64,000 nucleotides of DNA from Leucobacter aridicollis (GTDB lineage Bacteria > Actinomycetota > Actinomycetes > Actinomycetales > Microbacteriaceae), in assembly GCF_024399335.1 (NCBI RefSeq), contig NZ_CP075339.1:3100001-3164000 (forward strand). Reading direction: 5' to 3'. The notes under the pieces were generated by a model, which saw only the letters and a program-made list of their open reading frames with translations, was not told where the DNA came from and ran no database searches. Shown piece by piece: positions 35,066-42,782 of the stretch; positions within the stretch are counted from its first letter, which is position 1, and each line of letters starts with the position of its first letter. Both the position numbers and the translations under genes were made by a program.

Positions 35066-35079
35066 GGATTTCAACAGGT

Positions 35080-35823
35080 TCAGTCTGATGCTTCTCCGGT
35101 CAGACGCCGCGCGACAGTCACGATGTCGGTGGCAGCTACGCGCTCACCGCGGCTTGTCACTCCATCCCGAGCCCAAGATTCATTCACGACAACGTCCCAG
35201 TCAGTCGGGTCGAGCGCGAGGCCCGCAAGCTCGCTGGCGGGCGTTGGGAACGAGTCAGGGGCATGGTGGCAGTGGCCCGAGTCTTCGCCCGCTGCGGCTG
35301 CCGGCGGTGCCCCATGGGAGATCACAACGAGGTAGCCGCCTGGCACCACATGACGCGTTGCGGCGCGCAAGACATCAGTGCGGGGCAAGCGCACGGGCGA
35401 CTGCAGAAAGCTTGCGGTGACGAGCTCGTACGCGTCACTGGCGCCAGCCGCGAATGTCTGCTCAGCCCATTCCGAGAGGTCGGTCACGAAAAAGTGTGGG
35501 CGCAGACCGCGAGCCTGTGCCTCGTCCTTGGCGCGCGCGACGGCCGTCGGAGACAGGTCAAGACCGGATGCGTCCCATCCTCGCTCAGCAAGCCAAAGTA
35601 CGTCACCACCCTCCCCGCAGCCAAGGTCAAGGGAGCGAGGTTGCCAGCCTGCATCCCGCCCCCGAGGCCCGTCGTCGACGCAAGCCAGTGCCGATCCTGA
35701 TGGGTCGACGTGCTCCGTGACAACTGCGGCGAGCGCGGCGTTCACGCTCCCCGACCAGACCCTCTCCACTCCGCCGTAGCGCTGCTCCCAGAACGCCGCG
35801 GGATCCTGCTCGTGCCCGCTCAT
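35080..35823 (-). CDS. SAM-dependent methyltransferase
   Basis: 247 residues. SLDLGCGEGGDVLWLAERGWD is the SAM-binding motif I (read as LDLGCGEGGDVLWLA), DLSPTAVARAKDEA motif II, and VPGGYLVVISHG the post-motif strand. The N-terminal FWEQRYGGVERVWSG is shared with TehB/thiopurine-type small-molecule methyltransferases. The ATG overlaps the stop of the TrxR-like gene as ATGA, so the two are coupled and probably act on the same compound or stress, for example a toxic thiol, metalloid or electrophile. The substrate is not readable. The protein is cytoplasmic with no extra domains. Confidence 0.85.
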   Translation of the reverse strand: MSGHEQDPAAFWEQRYGGVERVWSGSVNAALAAVVTEHVDPSGSALACVDDGPRGRDAGWQPRSLDLGCGEGGDVLWLAERGWDASGLDLSPTAVARAKDEAQARGLRPHFFVTDLSEWAEQTFAAGASDAYELVTASFLQSPVRLPRTDVLRAATRHVVPGGYLVVISHGAPPAAAAGEDSGHCHHAPDSFPTPASELAGLALDPTDWDVVVNESWARDGVTSRGERVAATDIVTVARRLTGEASD

Positions 35824-36803
35824 GCGCGACCCGCTTCCGAGGCGGCGACTGCGTCGGAAAAGTCCTCTTCGACAAGCGCAAAGTTCACGGCTCCACCGGC
35901 CCCCGCCCCGGCCCCCATAGCCATCGGGACAGTCGCCATCGGTGCGACGACGTTTCCGGCCGCCCAGATGCGCGGGTGGCTTGTGCGGCCCATTGGGTCG
36001 ACTGTGAGAAAGCTGCCGAATGGCGACTCCGCGCGGTCGAGTTCCAGCCCCGAGAGGAAGTCATCGTGTGCCTGCAGGCGACTCGCCGTAAAAATTGCGT
36101 CGATGCTGTGCGAGGCGCCGCCCGTTGTCGTCACGAGCATCTCGGCTGCGGCGCCCGAGGTCACGCTTGCCACAGGATCAGGCTCGACGCGTATTCCCCG
36201 TGCACGAAGCGCACGCTCGTCGGCGGCGTCAAGCTCGCCCAGCTCTGCACCGAACACGGTGACGTCGTCGCTCCACTGCCTGATGAGCTTCGCCTGGTGC
36301 ATCGAGGCCGGAGAGGTCGCGAGCACCCCGAGACGGGCGCCGCGAACCTCCCAACCGTGGCAGTAGGGGCAATGCAGGACCGTGCGCCCCCAGCGCTCGG
36401 CGAGGCCAGGAATGCCCGGGAGCCTGTCGGTCACGCCCGTCGCCACCACAAGAGCGCGGGCGGTGAGTGCAGTGGCTCGGGGTGCGAGGTCACCATCGGC
36501 GCTTCCCCCGTCCGCTGATGTCGTAACGGCAAGCCTGTCCCCCGAGTCCCGCACTGTCGCGACGCGCGCCGCGAGAAACTCGACCCCGTACGTGCGTGCC
36601 TCACGGCGGCCGCGCTCGAGGAGTTCCAGCGGTGGGGTGCCGTCGAGCCCAAGGACGTTGTGCATGTGAGACGCGAACCGGTTGCGCGGCTGACCGGCGT
36701 CGATCACGAGGGTACGTCGAATCGAGCGTCCGAGAGCCTGCGCGGCGCTCAACCCGGCGGCGCCTGCGCCAATAACGATTGCGTCGAAGTCTGTGGTTTC
36801 CAT
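35820..36803 (-). CDS. Thioredoxin-reductase-like FAD/NAD(P) oxidoreductase
   Basis: 327 residues from ATG 36803. AIVIGAGAAGLSAAQALGRS binds FAD; HCPYCHGWE supplies a CxxC redox pair of the CPYC type seen in TrxR-like and GliT-like enzymes in place of CATC; GVLATSPAS begins the NAD(P) domain with a weak GxGxxA, and RIWAAGNVV matches the C-terminal FAD motif. It likely reduces a small disulfide or acts as a dithiol oxidase; no thioredoxin gene is adjacent. Followed by a coupled methyltransferase. Divergent from the XRE-cupin regulator, whose candidate repeats lie in the shared 87-bp gap. A longer in-frame ATG at 36860 would cross that gap and is rejected. Confidence 0.85.
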   Translation of the reverse strand: METTDFDAIVIGAGAAGLSAAQALGRSIRRTLVIDAGQPRNRFASHMHNVLGLDGTPPLELLERGRREARTYGVEFLAARVATVRDSGDRLAVTTSADGGSADGDLAPRATALTARALVVATGVTDRLPGIPGLAERWGRTVLHCPYCHGWEVRGARLGVLATSPASMHQAKLIRQWSDDVTVFGAELGELDAADERALRARGIRVEPDPVASVTSGAAAEMLVTTTGGASHSIDAIFTASRLQAHDDFLSGLELDRAESPFGSFLTVDPMGRTSHPRIWAAGNVVAPMATVPMAMGAGAGAGGAVNFALVEEDFSDAVAASEAGRA

Positions 36804-36831
36804 ACGTTCATGGTTCAGGATCGCATGCGAT

Positions 36832-36859
36832 AATGGCAATTGGCATTGCGGTATTGGCA
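36832..36859. promoter_or_regulatory. Phased TTGGCA repeats between divergent genes
   Basis: AATGGCA at 36832, ATTGGCA at 36839 and ATTGGCA at 36853: starts separated by 7 and 14 bases, all the same orientation, in the gap between the TrxR-like and XRE-cupin genes. Candidate binding array for the XRE regulator. Confidence 0.4.
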
Positions 36860-36890
36860 AGAAGTGGCACGCTGGACCCGGGAGGCACGC

Positions 36891-37490
36891 ATGGACGAAC
36901 TCACACAGCTCGGCCCGCGCCTGCGCGCTGCGCGCCAGCGCCGCGGCATGACGCTGGAGAACCTCGCCGGTCGTGCAGGCATGTCGGTGTCGACCCTGTC
37001 ACGCCTCGAGTCAGGTAAACGCCAGGCCAGTCTCGAGCTGCTCCTTCCGTTGACAAGGCAGCTCGGCATCCGGGTCGACGACCTACTCGCGCCGCCCACC
37101 CGCGACCCGCGAGTTCACCGCACCCCGGTCACACGGGGCGGGATGACGATAGCCCCACTCACCAGGGCTGAGTCAGACGTTCGCGCATTCAAAATCACAT
37201 ACAGGCCAGACGCGCCGGTGCGAGAGCCTCAGGTTCACGACGGACACGAGTGGCTCTACGTGCTCTCGGGCAAACTCAGTCTTGAGCTTGGAGAACAGCA
37301 CCTCACGCTCGAGCCTGGTGAGGCCGCCGAGTTCGACACCACTGTGCCGCACCGGATGCGAGCGGCGGGCGCACACCCTGTCGAGGTCATCAGCATCTTC
37401 AACGCCGCCGGCGAACGGGTCCACGTGCACTCACCGGCGAGCGCGCAACAGTCGGGCGAGATACGCTCGGAGCATGGGCACACAGACTGA
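36891..37490 (+). CDS. XRE-cupin transcriptional regulator
   Basis: 199 residues from ATG 36891 after GGGAGG. Residues 5-65 are a Cro/CI helix-turn-helix (RRGMTLENLAGRAGMSVSTL, SRLESGKRQASLELL). Residues 110-180 are a cupin_2 barrel with H-x-H...E (VHDGHEWLYVLSGKLSLEL) and PGEAAEFDTTVPHRM, a likely metal or small-ligand site. Regulators of this kind commonly sense amines, polyamines or amino-acid derivatives. The next gene, a sarcosine/N-methyl-amino-acid oxidase type enzyme, overlaps its end by 17 bases, which supports control of amine oxidation. It probably also controls the divergent TrxR-like/methyltransferase pair. Confidence 0.85.
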   Translation: MDELTQLGPRLRAARQRRGMTLENLAGRAGMSVSTLSRLESGKRQASLELLLPLTRQLGIRVDDLLAPPTRDPRVHRTPVTRGGMTIAPLTRAESDVRAFKITYRPDAPVREPQVHDGHEWLYVLSGKLSLELGEQHLTLEPGEAAEFDTTVPHRMRAAGAHPVEVISIFNAAGERVHVHSPASAQQSGEIRSEHGHTD

Positions 37491-38634
37491 CCACATCATT
37501 GTCGGCGGCGGCATCATGGGGCTTTCGGCCGCCTGGCAGTTGGCCGAGCGCGGGGCGCGCGTCCACCTCATCGAGCAGTTCGACCCGCACCACGCGCGCG
37601 GCGCCTCGCACGGCTCGACGCGCAACATCAACAATGCGTATCACGAGGAGTTCTACCTCGACCTGTTCGACGAGGCGTTCGCGCTCTGGCGCGAGCTCGA
37701 AGCTGGTGTGTCATTTCCCCTCCTTGGCCTCCACGGCCTCGTTACGCAGGGCGACGAGACTGTCGTGCTTGCTGCGCACGATGCACTCGTCGCTCGCGGC
37801 GCCGACGTCGCTCTCCTCACGCCTGCCGAGGCTAGCGAGCACTGGGCTGGCATGCGATTCGCTGGGCCGGTCCTGCTCAGCCGACAGGCCGGAATCGGTT
37901 ACGCTGCCCGGGCCCTCGACGCCCTCGAAGCGGCCGCGGTAAGCGCCGGAGTGACGATCGAGCGGCATGCGAGGGTGCGCGGCATCGACCCATCGACAGA
38001 ACGCGTGCGCATCGAGGTCGAGGGAGCTGACGGCGCCGTACGAACAGTCGATGCCGAAGGCGCGATCGTTGCCGCCGGCGCGTGGTCCAAGCCACTGCTC
38101 GCGGGCCTCGTCGAGCTCCCGGAGCTCACCGTCACCGAGGAGCACCCGGCGCACTTCACCCCGCGCGACCCTGCCGTGCTGTGGCCATCGTTCAACCACA
38201 TGTTCACCCCCGCGGAGCTCGATGTGCGGGGAGGCAACGTCTACGGCATGCCGAGCCCTGGCGAGGGCGTCAAGGTAGGCCTGCACGCGGTCGGCCACGT
38301 CGTCGATCCGGATCAGCGCACCTTCGCCGCAACGCCCGAAGTGCGTGCGGCGGTGCGCGAGCACGTCGCCGAGTGGTTCCCTGGGCTCGACCCCGACACC
38401 GGCGTCGAGATCAGCTGCACCTATACATCGACGCCGTCGGGGCGCTTCGTGCTCGACCGCGTCGGGCGCCTCACCGTCGCCGCCGGCTTCTCCGGCCACG
38501 GCTACAAGTTTGCCCCCGCGATCGGGCGGATCCTCGCGGACTCCGCTACCGGTGTCGCGCTCCCTCCGGAGGAGTTCAGGCTCCCCGCGCACGGGACCGG
38601 TACTCCCGAGGGGTCATCCCCAGAACAGCCTTGA
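37474..38634 (+). CDS. N-methyl-amino-acid oxidase, SolA/monomeric sarcosine oxidase family
   Basis: 386 residues from ATG 37474. HIIVGGGIMGLSAAWQLAER is the FAD GxGxxG; GASHGSTRNINNAY matches the family's SHG-x-x-R motif contacting FAD; CTYTSTPSGRFVLDR contains the Cys that holds FAD covalently in monomeric sarcosine oxidase and MTOX, and GFSGHGYKFAPAIG is the conserved C-terminal block with the oxygen-activating region. It should oxidise an N-methyl or cyclic amino acid, giving H2O2 and an aldehyde or imine. Substrate unresolved. It overlaps the regulator gene; its 3' end overlaps a broken AraC gene on the other strand (38576-38634). Confidence 0.88.
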   Translation: MGTQTDHIIVGGGIMGLSAAWQLAERGARVHLIEQFDPHHARGASHGSTRNINNAYHEEFYLDLFDEAFALWRELEAGVSFPLLGLHGLVTQGDETVVLAAHDALVARGADVALLTPAEASEHWAGMRFAGPVLLSRQAGIGYAARALDALEAAAVSAGVTIERHARVRGIDPSTERVRIEVEGADGAVRTVDAEGAIVAAGAWSKPLLAGLVELPELTVTEEHPAHFTPRDPAVLWPSFNHMFTPAELDVRGGNVYGMPSPGEGVKVGLHAVGHVVDPDQRTFAATPEVRAAVREHVAEWFPGLDPDTGVEISCTYTSTPSGRFVLDRVGRLTVAAGFSGHGYKFAPAIGRILADSATGVALPPEEFRLPAHGTGTPEGSSPEQP

Positions 38635-38830
38635 AGTCGCGCGTGAAGTGTGCGTGATCGGCGTAGCCAGTCGCCGCGGCGATCTCGGCGATGCTTGCCG
38701 CACCGCCTGTGGCTGCGTCCTTGCCCGAACCGCCCCCGCGTAAGCACTCGGCAGCCTCCTGCAGCCGCCGCCGCTGAATCATTGAATGCAGCGAGAGCCC
38801 AAACGACCGCGCCGCGATCCGTTGCAGCTG
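38576..38830 (-). pseudogene. AraC-family regulator remnant (C-terminal HTH only)
   Basis: Reading the minus strand, IAARSFGLSLHSMIQRRRLQ then IAEIAAATGYADHAHFTRDF and GMTPREYRSRARG give a recognisable AraC double helix-turn-helix of about 80 residues with its normal stop. Going upstream the frame meets a stop at 38831-38833 and the N-terminal domain is missing. The break coincides with the start of the truncated VOC gene on the opposite strand, so both were probably cut by one deletion or recombination. It overlaps the end of the oxidase gene by 59 bases. Not expected to be functional. Confidence 0.75.
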
Positions 38831-38831
38831 C

Positions 38832-39059
38832 TACTCCCTCGGGCTCTACGTCAGCGATGCAGACGCCGTCGTTGCCCGAGCGCTCGCGGCCGGGGCAACG
38901 CTACACGAACCGCTCGCAAACTTCGTGTCTGGCGACCGCTTCGCAAGCATTCGCGACCCGTTTGGCGTGCGGTGGTCAGTCATGACCCGTATCGAAGACC
39001 TCTCAGAAGAAGAAAGCGCGGCGCGGGTGCGCGAATGGAGCAAGAGTTTCGGGGCATAG
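38832..39059 (+). pseudogene. VOC/PhnB-like protein remnant (C-terminal half)
   Basis: From 38832 the plus strand reads YSLGLYVSDADAVVARALAA, then HEPLANFVSGDRFASIRDPF and GVRWSVMTRIEDLSEEESAA, ending at TAG 39057. This is the second beta-alpha-beta-beta-beta module of a PhnB/glyoxalase-fold (VOC) protein: Y-V-x-D-x-D, then G-D-R-x...I-R-D-P-F-G. The first half and any start codon are gone; upstream sequence belongs to the AraC fragment in antisense. It is therefore a gene fragment fused tail-to-head with another fragment. Confidence 0.75.
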
Positions 39060-39117
39060 GCCTCGCGGCGAGGCTGCACGACCAAGGCCGGGCTGGTGCA
39101 CACATGCATGGTCAAGT

Positions 39118-39858
39118 CTAACGAGCTTCGACGCTTTGCCCCCAGAGCTTAGGGCTATCCCATTTGGGGAACTCGACATACACGCCAGGCACAGACTCCT
39201 CACCCGGCGGGAAGAACGAATCCCGTGGTATTCGATGCCTGATGTCACTCGAAAGCTCATGACGGTCTGCCCAGAAGAGGCCACTCAGCACCTTGAGGTT
39301 GTACTGCCCGTTGTCCTGCACCTGATATACCAAGCTGAAGCCGTCATCAGTCACCCCACGGGCCTCAAACCGGTGTACGCCCAACCCAGTCCGGTTCTCC
39401 ACATCGACAAGCTCGGCATCCCACCCCTTCGACTCGAAATACGCGACCATCGGCTCAGCGTCCTCACGGGCACCTTCCGCGCCCTCCGGCTCGATCCAAC
39501 GACCAAGATCAATAAAGTAGGTGTTTCGGCTATCAGCACCAGGAAGCGGAATATCAGCACGCGGCCCTCCCCATGGGCCACCGGCGCCACCTGTGTGCCA
39601 CCCCCAAACTCCGTCACTGACCTGCAACTGCGCCTCGGTCAAGAGCACGCGCGCACGCTCGTACCGCGCACCATACAAATCAAACCGCTGCTCGGCCGAC
39701 AACCCAGCCACCTCAGCCCGAGTCATCCCCGACGAATCCTGAACACCCCAACTCGCCAGCCCCGACGAACACCCGACAAGACTCAGCGCCAACAGAGCCA
39801 CCAGCGCTCCTGGGCGACAACCGCGGCGGGTAGCAGGAGAAGACATAGATTGAGTCAC
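39118..39858 (-). CDS. Lipoprotein, tandem paralogue 2
   Basis: 246 residues. ALVALLALSLVGCSSG is a type II signal peptide with lipobox VGC. The mature part begins with SWGVQDSSGMTRAEVAGLSA and then follows the upstream gene closely: RYERAR.LLTEAQLQ, PGADSRNTYFIDL, EDAEPMVAYFESKGWDAEL, YQVQDNGQYNLKVLSGLFWADRHEL. No family with known function is recognised. Start is GTG 39858 or ATG 39846 after the stop of its paralogue, 3 bases upstream, so they are co-translated. Two adjacent copies of a secreted, membrane-tethered protein behind a large hydrolase gene resemble an immunity or accessory array. Confidence 0.75.
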   Translation of the reverse strand: MTQSMSSPATRRGCRPGALVALLALSLVGCSSGLASWGVQDSSGMTRAEVAGLSAEQRFDLYGARYERARVLLTEAQLQVSDGVWGWHTGGAGGPWGGPRADIPLPGADSRNTYFIDLGRWIEPEGAEGAREDAEPMVAYFESKGWDAELVDVENRTGLGVHRFEARGVTDDGFSLVYQVQDNGQYNLKVLSGLFWADRHELSSDIRHRIPRDSFFPPGEESVPGVYVEFPKWDSPKLWGQSVEAR

Positions 39859-39861
39859 GGT

Positions 39862-40602
39862 CTACTTTTCATGCTCTTCCAGCTTCGGGTCACTCCACTT
39901 GGGAAACTCGACATACACGCCAGGGACCGACTCATCGTCTGGCGGGAAGAACGAATCCAGAGGTATCCGGTGGTTGATCTCTATGAGGAGCTCATGACGG
40001 TCCGCCCAGAAGAGGCCACTCATCACCGACAAGTTGTACTGCCCGTTGTCCTGCACCTGATACACCACGTTGAAGCCATCCTGAGTCACCGCACGAGCCT
40101 CAAACCTGTGAGGGCCGAGCCCGGTCTGGCTCTCAATATCGGCAAGCTCGGCATCCCACCCCTTCGACTCGAAATACGCGACCATCGGCTCAGCATCCTC
40201 ACGAGCACCAACCGCCCCCTCCGGATGAATCGTGCGCGTCAAATCAATGTAATACGTGTTCCGGCTATCAGAACCCGGGAACGGGTATGCAGCATGAGGA
40301 CCGCCCCGCGGTCCGCCAACACCGCCAGTCAGCCACCGCCACGGTCCAGGGGACAGCTGCAACTGTGCCTCGGTCAACAACTCGCGCGCACGCTCGTACC
40401 GCACACCATACAAATCAAACCGCTCCTCAGCAGACAACCCAGCCGCCTCAGCCCGAGTCATCCCTGACGAATCCTGAACACCCATACTCACCACTCCACC
40501 AATCCCTTCCGAACACCCAACCACGCCCAGCGCGAGGCCGGCAGCCGCCAGCGCAATCGAGAGCCGCGCGAACGCTCGCTTTAAGCCTGTCGTGTTTCGC
40601 AT
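39862..40602 (-). CDS. Lipoprotein, tandem paralogue 1
   Basis: 246 residues, exactly the length of its downstream copy. FARLSIALAAAGLALGVVGC is the signal peptide with lipobox VGC. Shared core blocks with the next gene are MGVQDSSGMTRAE, LLTEAQLQLS, DSRNTYYIDLTR, AEPMVAYFESKGWDAELADI and LSVMSGLFWADRHEL; differences are spread along the chain, so the duplication is not recent or has diversified. The ATG overlaps the hydrolase stop as TGATG, so its translation depends on the hydrolase gene. Presumably sits on the outer face of the membrane. Function unknown. Confidence 0.78.
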   Translation of the reverse strand: MRNTTGLKRAFARLSIALAAAGLALGVVGCSEGIGGVVSMGVQDSSGMTRAEAAGLSAEERFDLYGVRYERARELLTEAQLQLSPGPWRWLTGGVGGPRGGPHAAYPFPGSDSRNTYYIDLTRTIHPEGAVGAREDAEPMVAYFESKGWDAELADIESQTGLGPHRFEARAVTQDGFNVVYQVQDNGQYNLSVMSGLFWADRHELLIEINHRIPLDSFFPPDDESVPGVYVEFPKWSDPKLEEHEK

Positions 40603-42539
40603 CACTTCTCCATCGTTCCGGCGAGCACAGCGCCACTCTCGCTGAGCGCGGTGGAGCCTACTGAGAGGTACCCAACCGTCCCGCTTAGGTTCAACGGACT
40701 CCACGAGTCCTCCTCAACGTACAGATTGTGCATCGTCGTGGCCTTAAGCGGAATGCCCCCTGGCCCCTCCGAGGCCTCCGCGCTGAGCGTGTCGAAGCCT
40801 GCGATATCGCCAGGGTCCAGGCCCTTCCCCCCGCCCTTGCCCATCCACGCGAGGTTGTCTCCCGAGGCGTGCACCGCGTACTTCTGAGTGGCGTTGATCT
40901 GGCCAGCCGTCGTGCCGTCAGCGACCCCGGCGGAGCCGAGCGTGACGAGCGCACCGACCTCAAAACTCGTCTGCTTCAGCGCCTGCACGGCGACAGTGGA
41001 GCCGTAGGAGTGGGCGAAGACCGCGAGCTGCTCGGGAGGGTTGCCATACTCGCCCCGGCTCGCGCTGATGCCGTTGAGGAACGAGGCGAGCTCCCTGGCG
41101 CCCGAATCGGCGTGACCGAGGTCTCGCACCTGGCCGACTGTTTTCGGAGAGCGATACCCGATCCAGTTCACCACGGCGAATGAGGCCGTGTCACTTTTGC
41201 GGAATGCATCCTCGTACAGCGCCTGGGCGGCCTTGTTGCCGTTGAACATGTCGCCGACGTCGGAGCCCATGCCCGAGGCGAGCACGCCGACGTTTGAAGC
41301 CACGTCGAGGTTGCCGAGAGAGATTCCCGCGACAAGTGCGCCGTCGTGGCTGCCCAGGCCGACCAACTGCACAACGGGATGACCGGGAGCGCCCTTGGCA
41401 TCCTCATCAGCCTCACCCAGCGCGTCATTGATCGCTTTGAGCTGGCTGACGAACTCACTGTATGACACGTTCGCGAAGCCATCCGCCGCGCCGTTAAGCG
41501 AGGGGTGGCGGGAGTTCGCCGTACGCAACGGGTCGGTGAACCCCATCAGTTCGTAGGCGATCTTCCGGTTCTCGAGGGCGTACTCCAAGAACTCCCGCGA
41601 AGCGGCGTCTTGCGCCCAGGCAGGCAGCCCGCTCAGACTCGCAAGCGCGAGGAGCGCTTCGGGCGGCAGCAACCGCACGTCGGCTGGAGAAAGTCCGAGC
41701 GAGTTCCAGTACTCGGCCGCTTCTGCTGGCGAGAGCGCGCCGTCGAGCAGTTGCTTGAAGCGTGCACTCTCTGCGACGTCAAGCGCTGTCGCGCGTGCGA
41801 GAAGGTCGAGCCGCGCGTCGCTCAGGCTGCCCCCGCCCGCGCGCGCGAACTGGTCAGCGATACGGCCGATCCAGGTGGCGTCTGCGGTATTCTCGCTCAC
41901 CATCCTCGGAAACCCGGAAACGAAAGACATCGTTCCGAACCGCAACCACGAACACGATGCGACGAAGCTGGCCCAGGCGTTCTGAACGGCCACGACGTGC
42001 TGTTCAAGGCGGGCGTCAAGCGAGCGCGAGCGGGAGACGAACGCGCGGAGTCGCGATGGATCAGCCGAGCTTCGCCCGCCGCGCCCGCCCCGACGAGCTG
42101 ACCGGTCTCGCACCCCGGGCGCAAATGCCCCAGAGATCTCGGGAGGCGCGATCGCATACTCGGAAGGCTTGGGGTCGAGGGCCGCGGCGCTGTCGTAAGC
42201 CGCCCCGGTCGGGTCCGCCGCTCGTTCTGCCTGGCGCTGATCCTCACGGGCCTGCCATTCGGCGGTCTCCTGAAGCCGACGTCGCTCGTTCTCGGCACGA
42301 CGCTTCGCTTCCCGAATCGCCAAAGTGAGATCCTCAAGCACACCAGCCAGTCGCAGCCTGTCTTCCAACTCCGCCGTTCGCGTCAACGCGAAAGCCTTCG
42401 AGTAGGCGCCCGCGAAGTTCACCATCGCAATTTCGGCCGCGGTGCTTCGCTCACCAGACTGGCCCCTAAGTGTGGATTCAGCACTGGTCAGCGCGTGAAT
42501 CACGGCATCGGCCGCGGCATCATTGAACTCGATATTCAA
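40602..42539 (-). CDS. DUF1023-type alpha/beta hydrolase with helical N-terminus
   Basis: 645 residues. Residues 1-115 are helical, ending in a charged coiled coil (AIREAKRRAENERRRLQETA), the shape of WXG100/LXG-like ESX substrates. A middle region of about 230 residues has no family I know. The C-terminal third is an alpha/beta hydrolase of the DUF1023 type: NWIGYRSPKTVGQVRDLGHA, then LAVFAHSYGSTVAVQALKQ with the nucleophile Ser in HSYGS, and late HASGDNLAW and TTMHNLY holding the probable Asp and His. TTG start with GGAG eight bases before. No classical signal peptide, so export would need a type VII-like route. The two lipoprotein genes follow directly. Probable secreted enzyme or toxin; target unknown. 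Confidence 0.75.
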   Translation of the reverse strand: MNIEFNDAAADAVIHALTSAESTLRGQSGERSTAAEIAMVNFAGAYSKAFALTRTAELEDRLRLAGVLEDLTLAIREAKRRAENERRRLQETAEWQAREDQRQAERAADPTGAAYDSAAALDPKPSEYAIAPPEISGAFAPGVRDRSARRGGRGGRSSADPSRLRAFVSRSRSLDARLEQHVVAVQNAWASFVASCSWLRFGTMSFVSGFPRMVSENTADATWIGRIADQFARAGGGSLSDARLDLLARATALDVAESARFKQLLDGALSPAEAAEYWNSLGLSPADVRLLPPEALLALASLSGLPAWAQDAASREFLEYALENRKIAYELMGFTDPLRTANSRHPSLNGAADGFANVSYSEFVSQLKAINDALGEADEDAKGAPGHPVVQLVGLGSHDGALVAGISLGNLDVASNVGVLASGMGSDVGDMFNGNKAAQALYEDAFRKSDTASFAVVNWIGYRSPKTVGQVRDLGHADSGARELASFLNGISASRGEYGNPPEQLAVFAHSYGSTVAVQALKQTSFEVGALVTLGSAGVADGTTAGQINATQKYAVHASGDNLAWMGKGGGKGLDPGDIAGFDTLSAEASEGPGGIPLKATTMHNLYVEEDSWSPLNLSGTVGYLSVGSTALSESGAVLAGTMEK

Positions 42540-42713
42540 GTCGCACGCTCCATATTCCCCGATCTACCGACATTTTCGACTCGACAGTATCCTCATTCCA
42601 GACATTCGATGCGTTTGTGTGTCAGTAATCAGCGCCAGTTTCCTACAGGCGTCAATAATAGCAACAAACAGAACAACTATTCGATTCTGTCCACAGGCGC
42701 ACTGCAATGACGA

Positions 42714-42762
42714 AGCCCGGGCCCGCAGGCAGCAACGTGTGATCTGCCTGCGGGCCCGGGCT
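42714..42762. terminator. Perfect 19-bp hairpin
   Basis: 42714-42732 pairs exactly with 42744-42762 around an 11-base loop. It lies 20 bases after the gntP stop. The DNA from 42540 to 42700 between it and the hydrolase start is clearly richer in A/T than the surroundings and holds the hydrolase promoter. Confidence 0.85.
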
Positions 42763-42782
42763 GAGCGCTCGGGGAAGGTGGA

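Noticed and set aside
40287..40664. Plus-strand frame inside the lipoprotein genes
   Set aside because: Antisense to a lipoprotein with an intact lipobox and to the hydrolase end; low-complexity composition.
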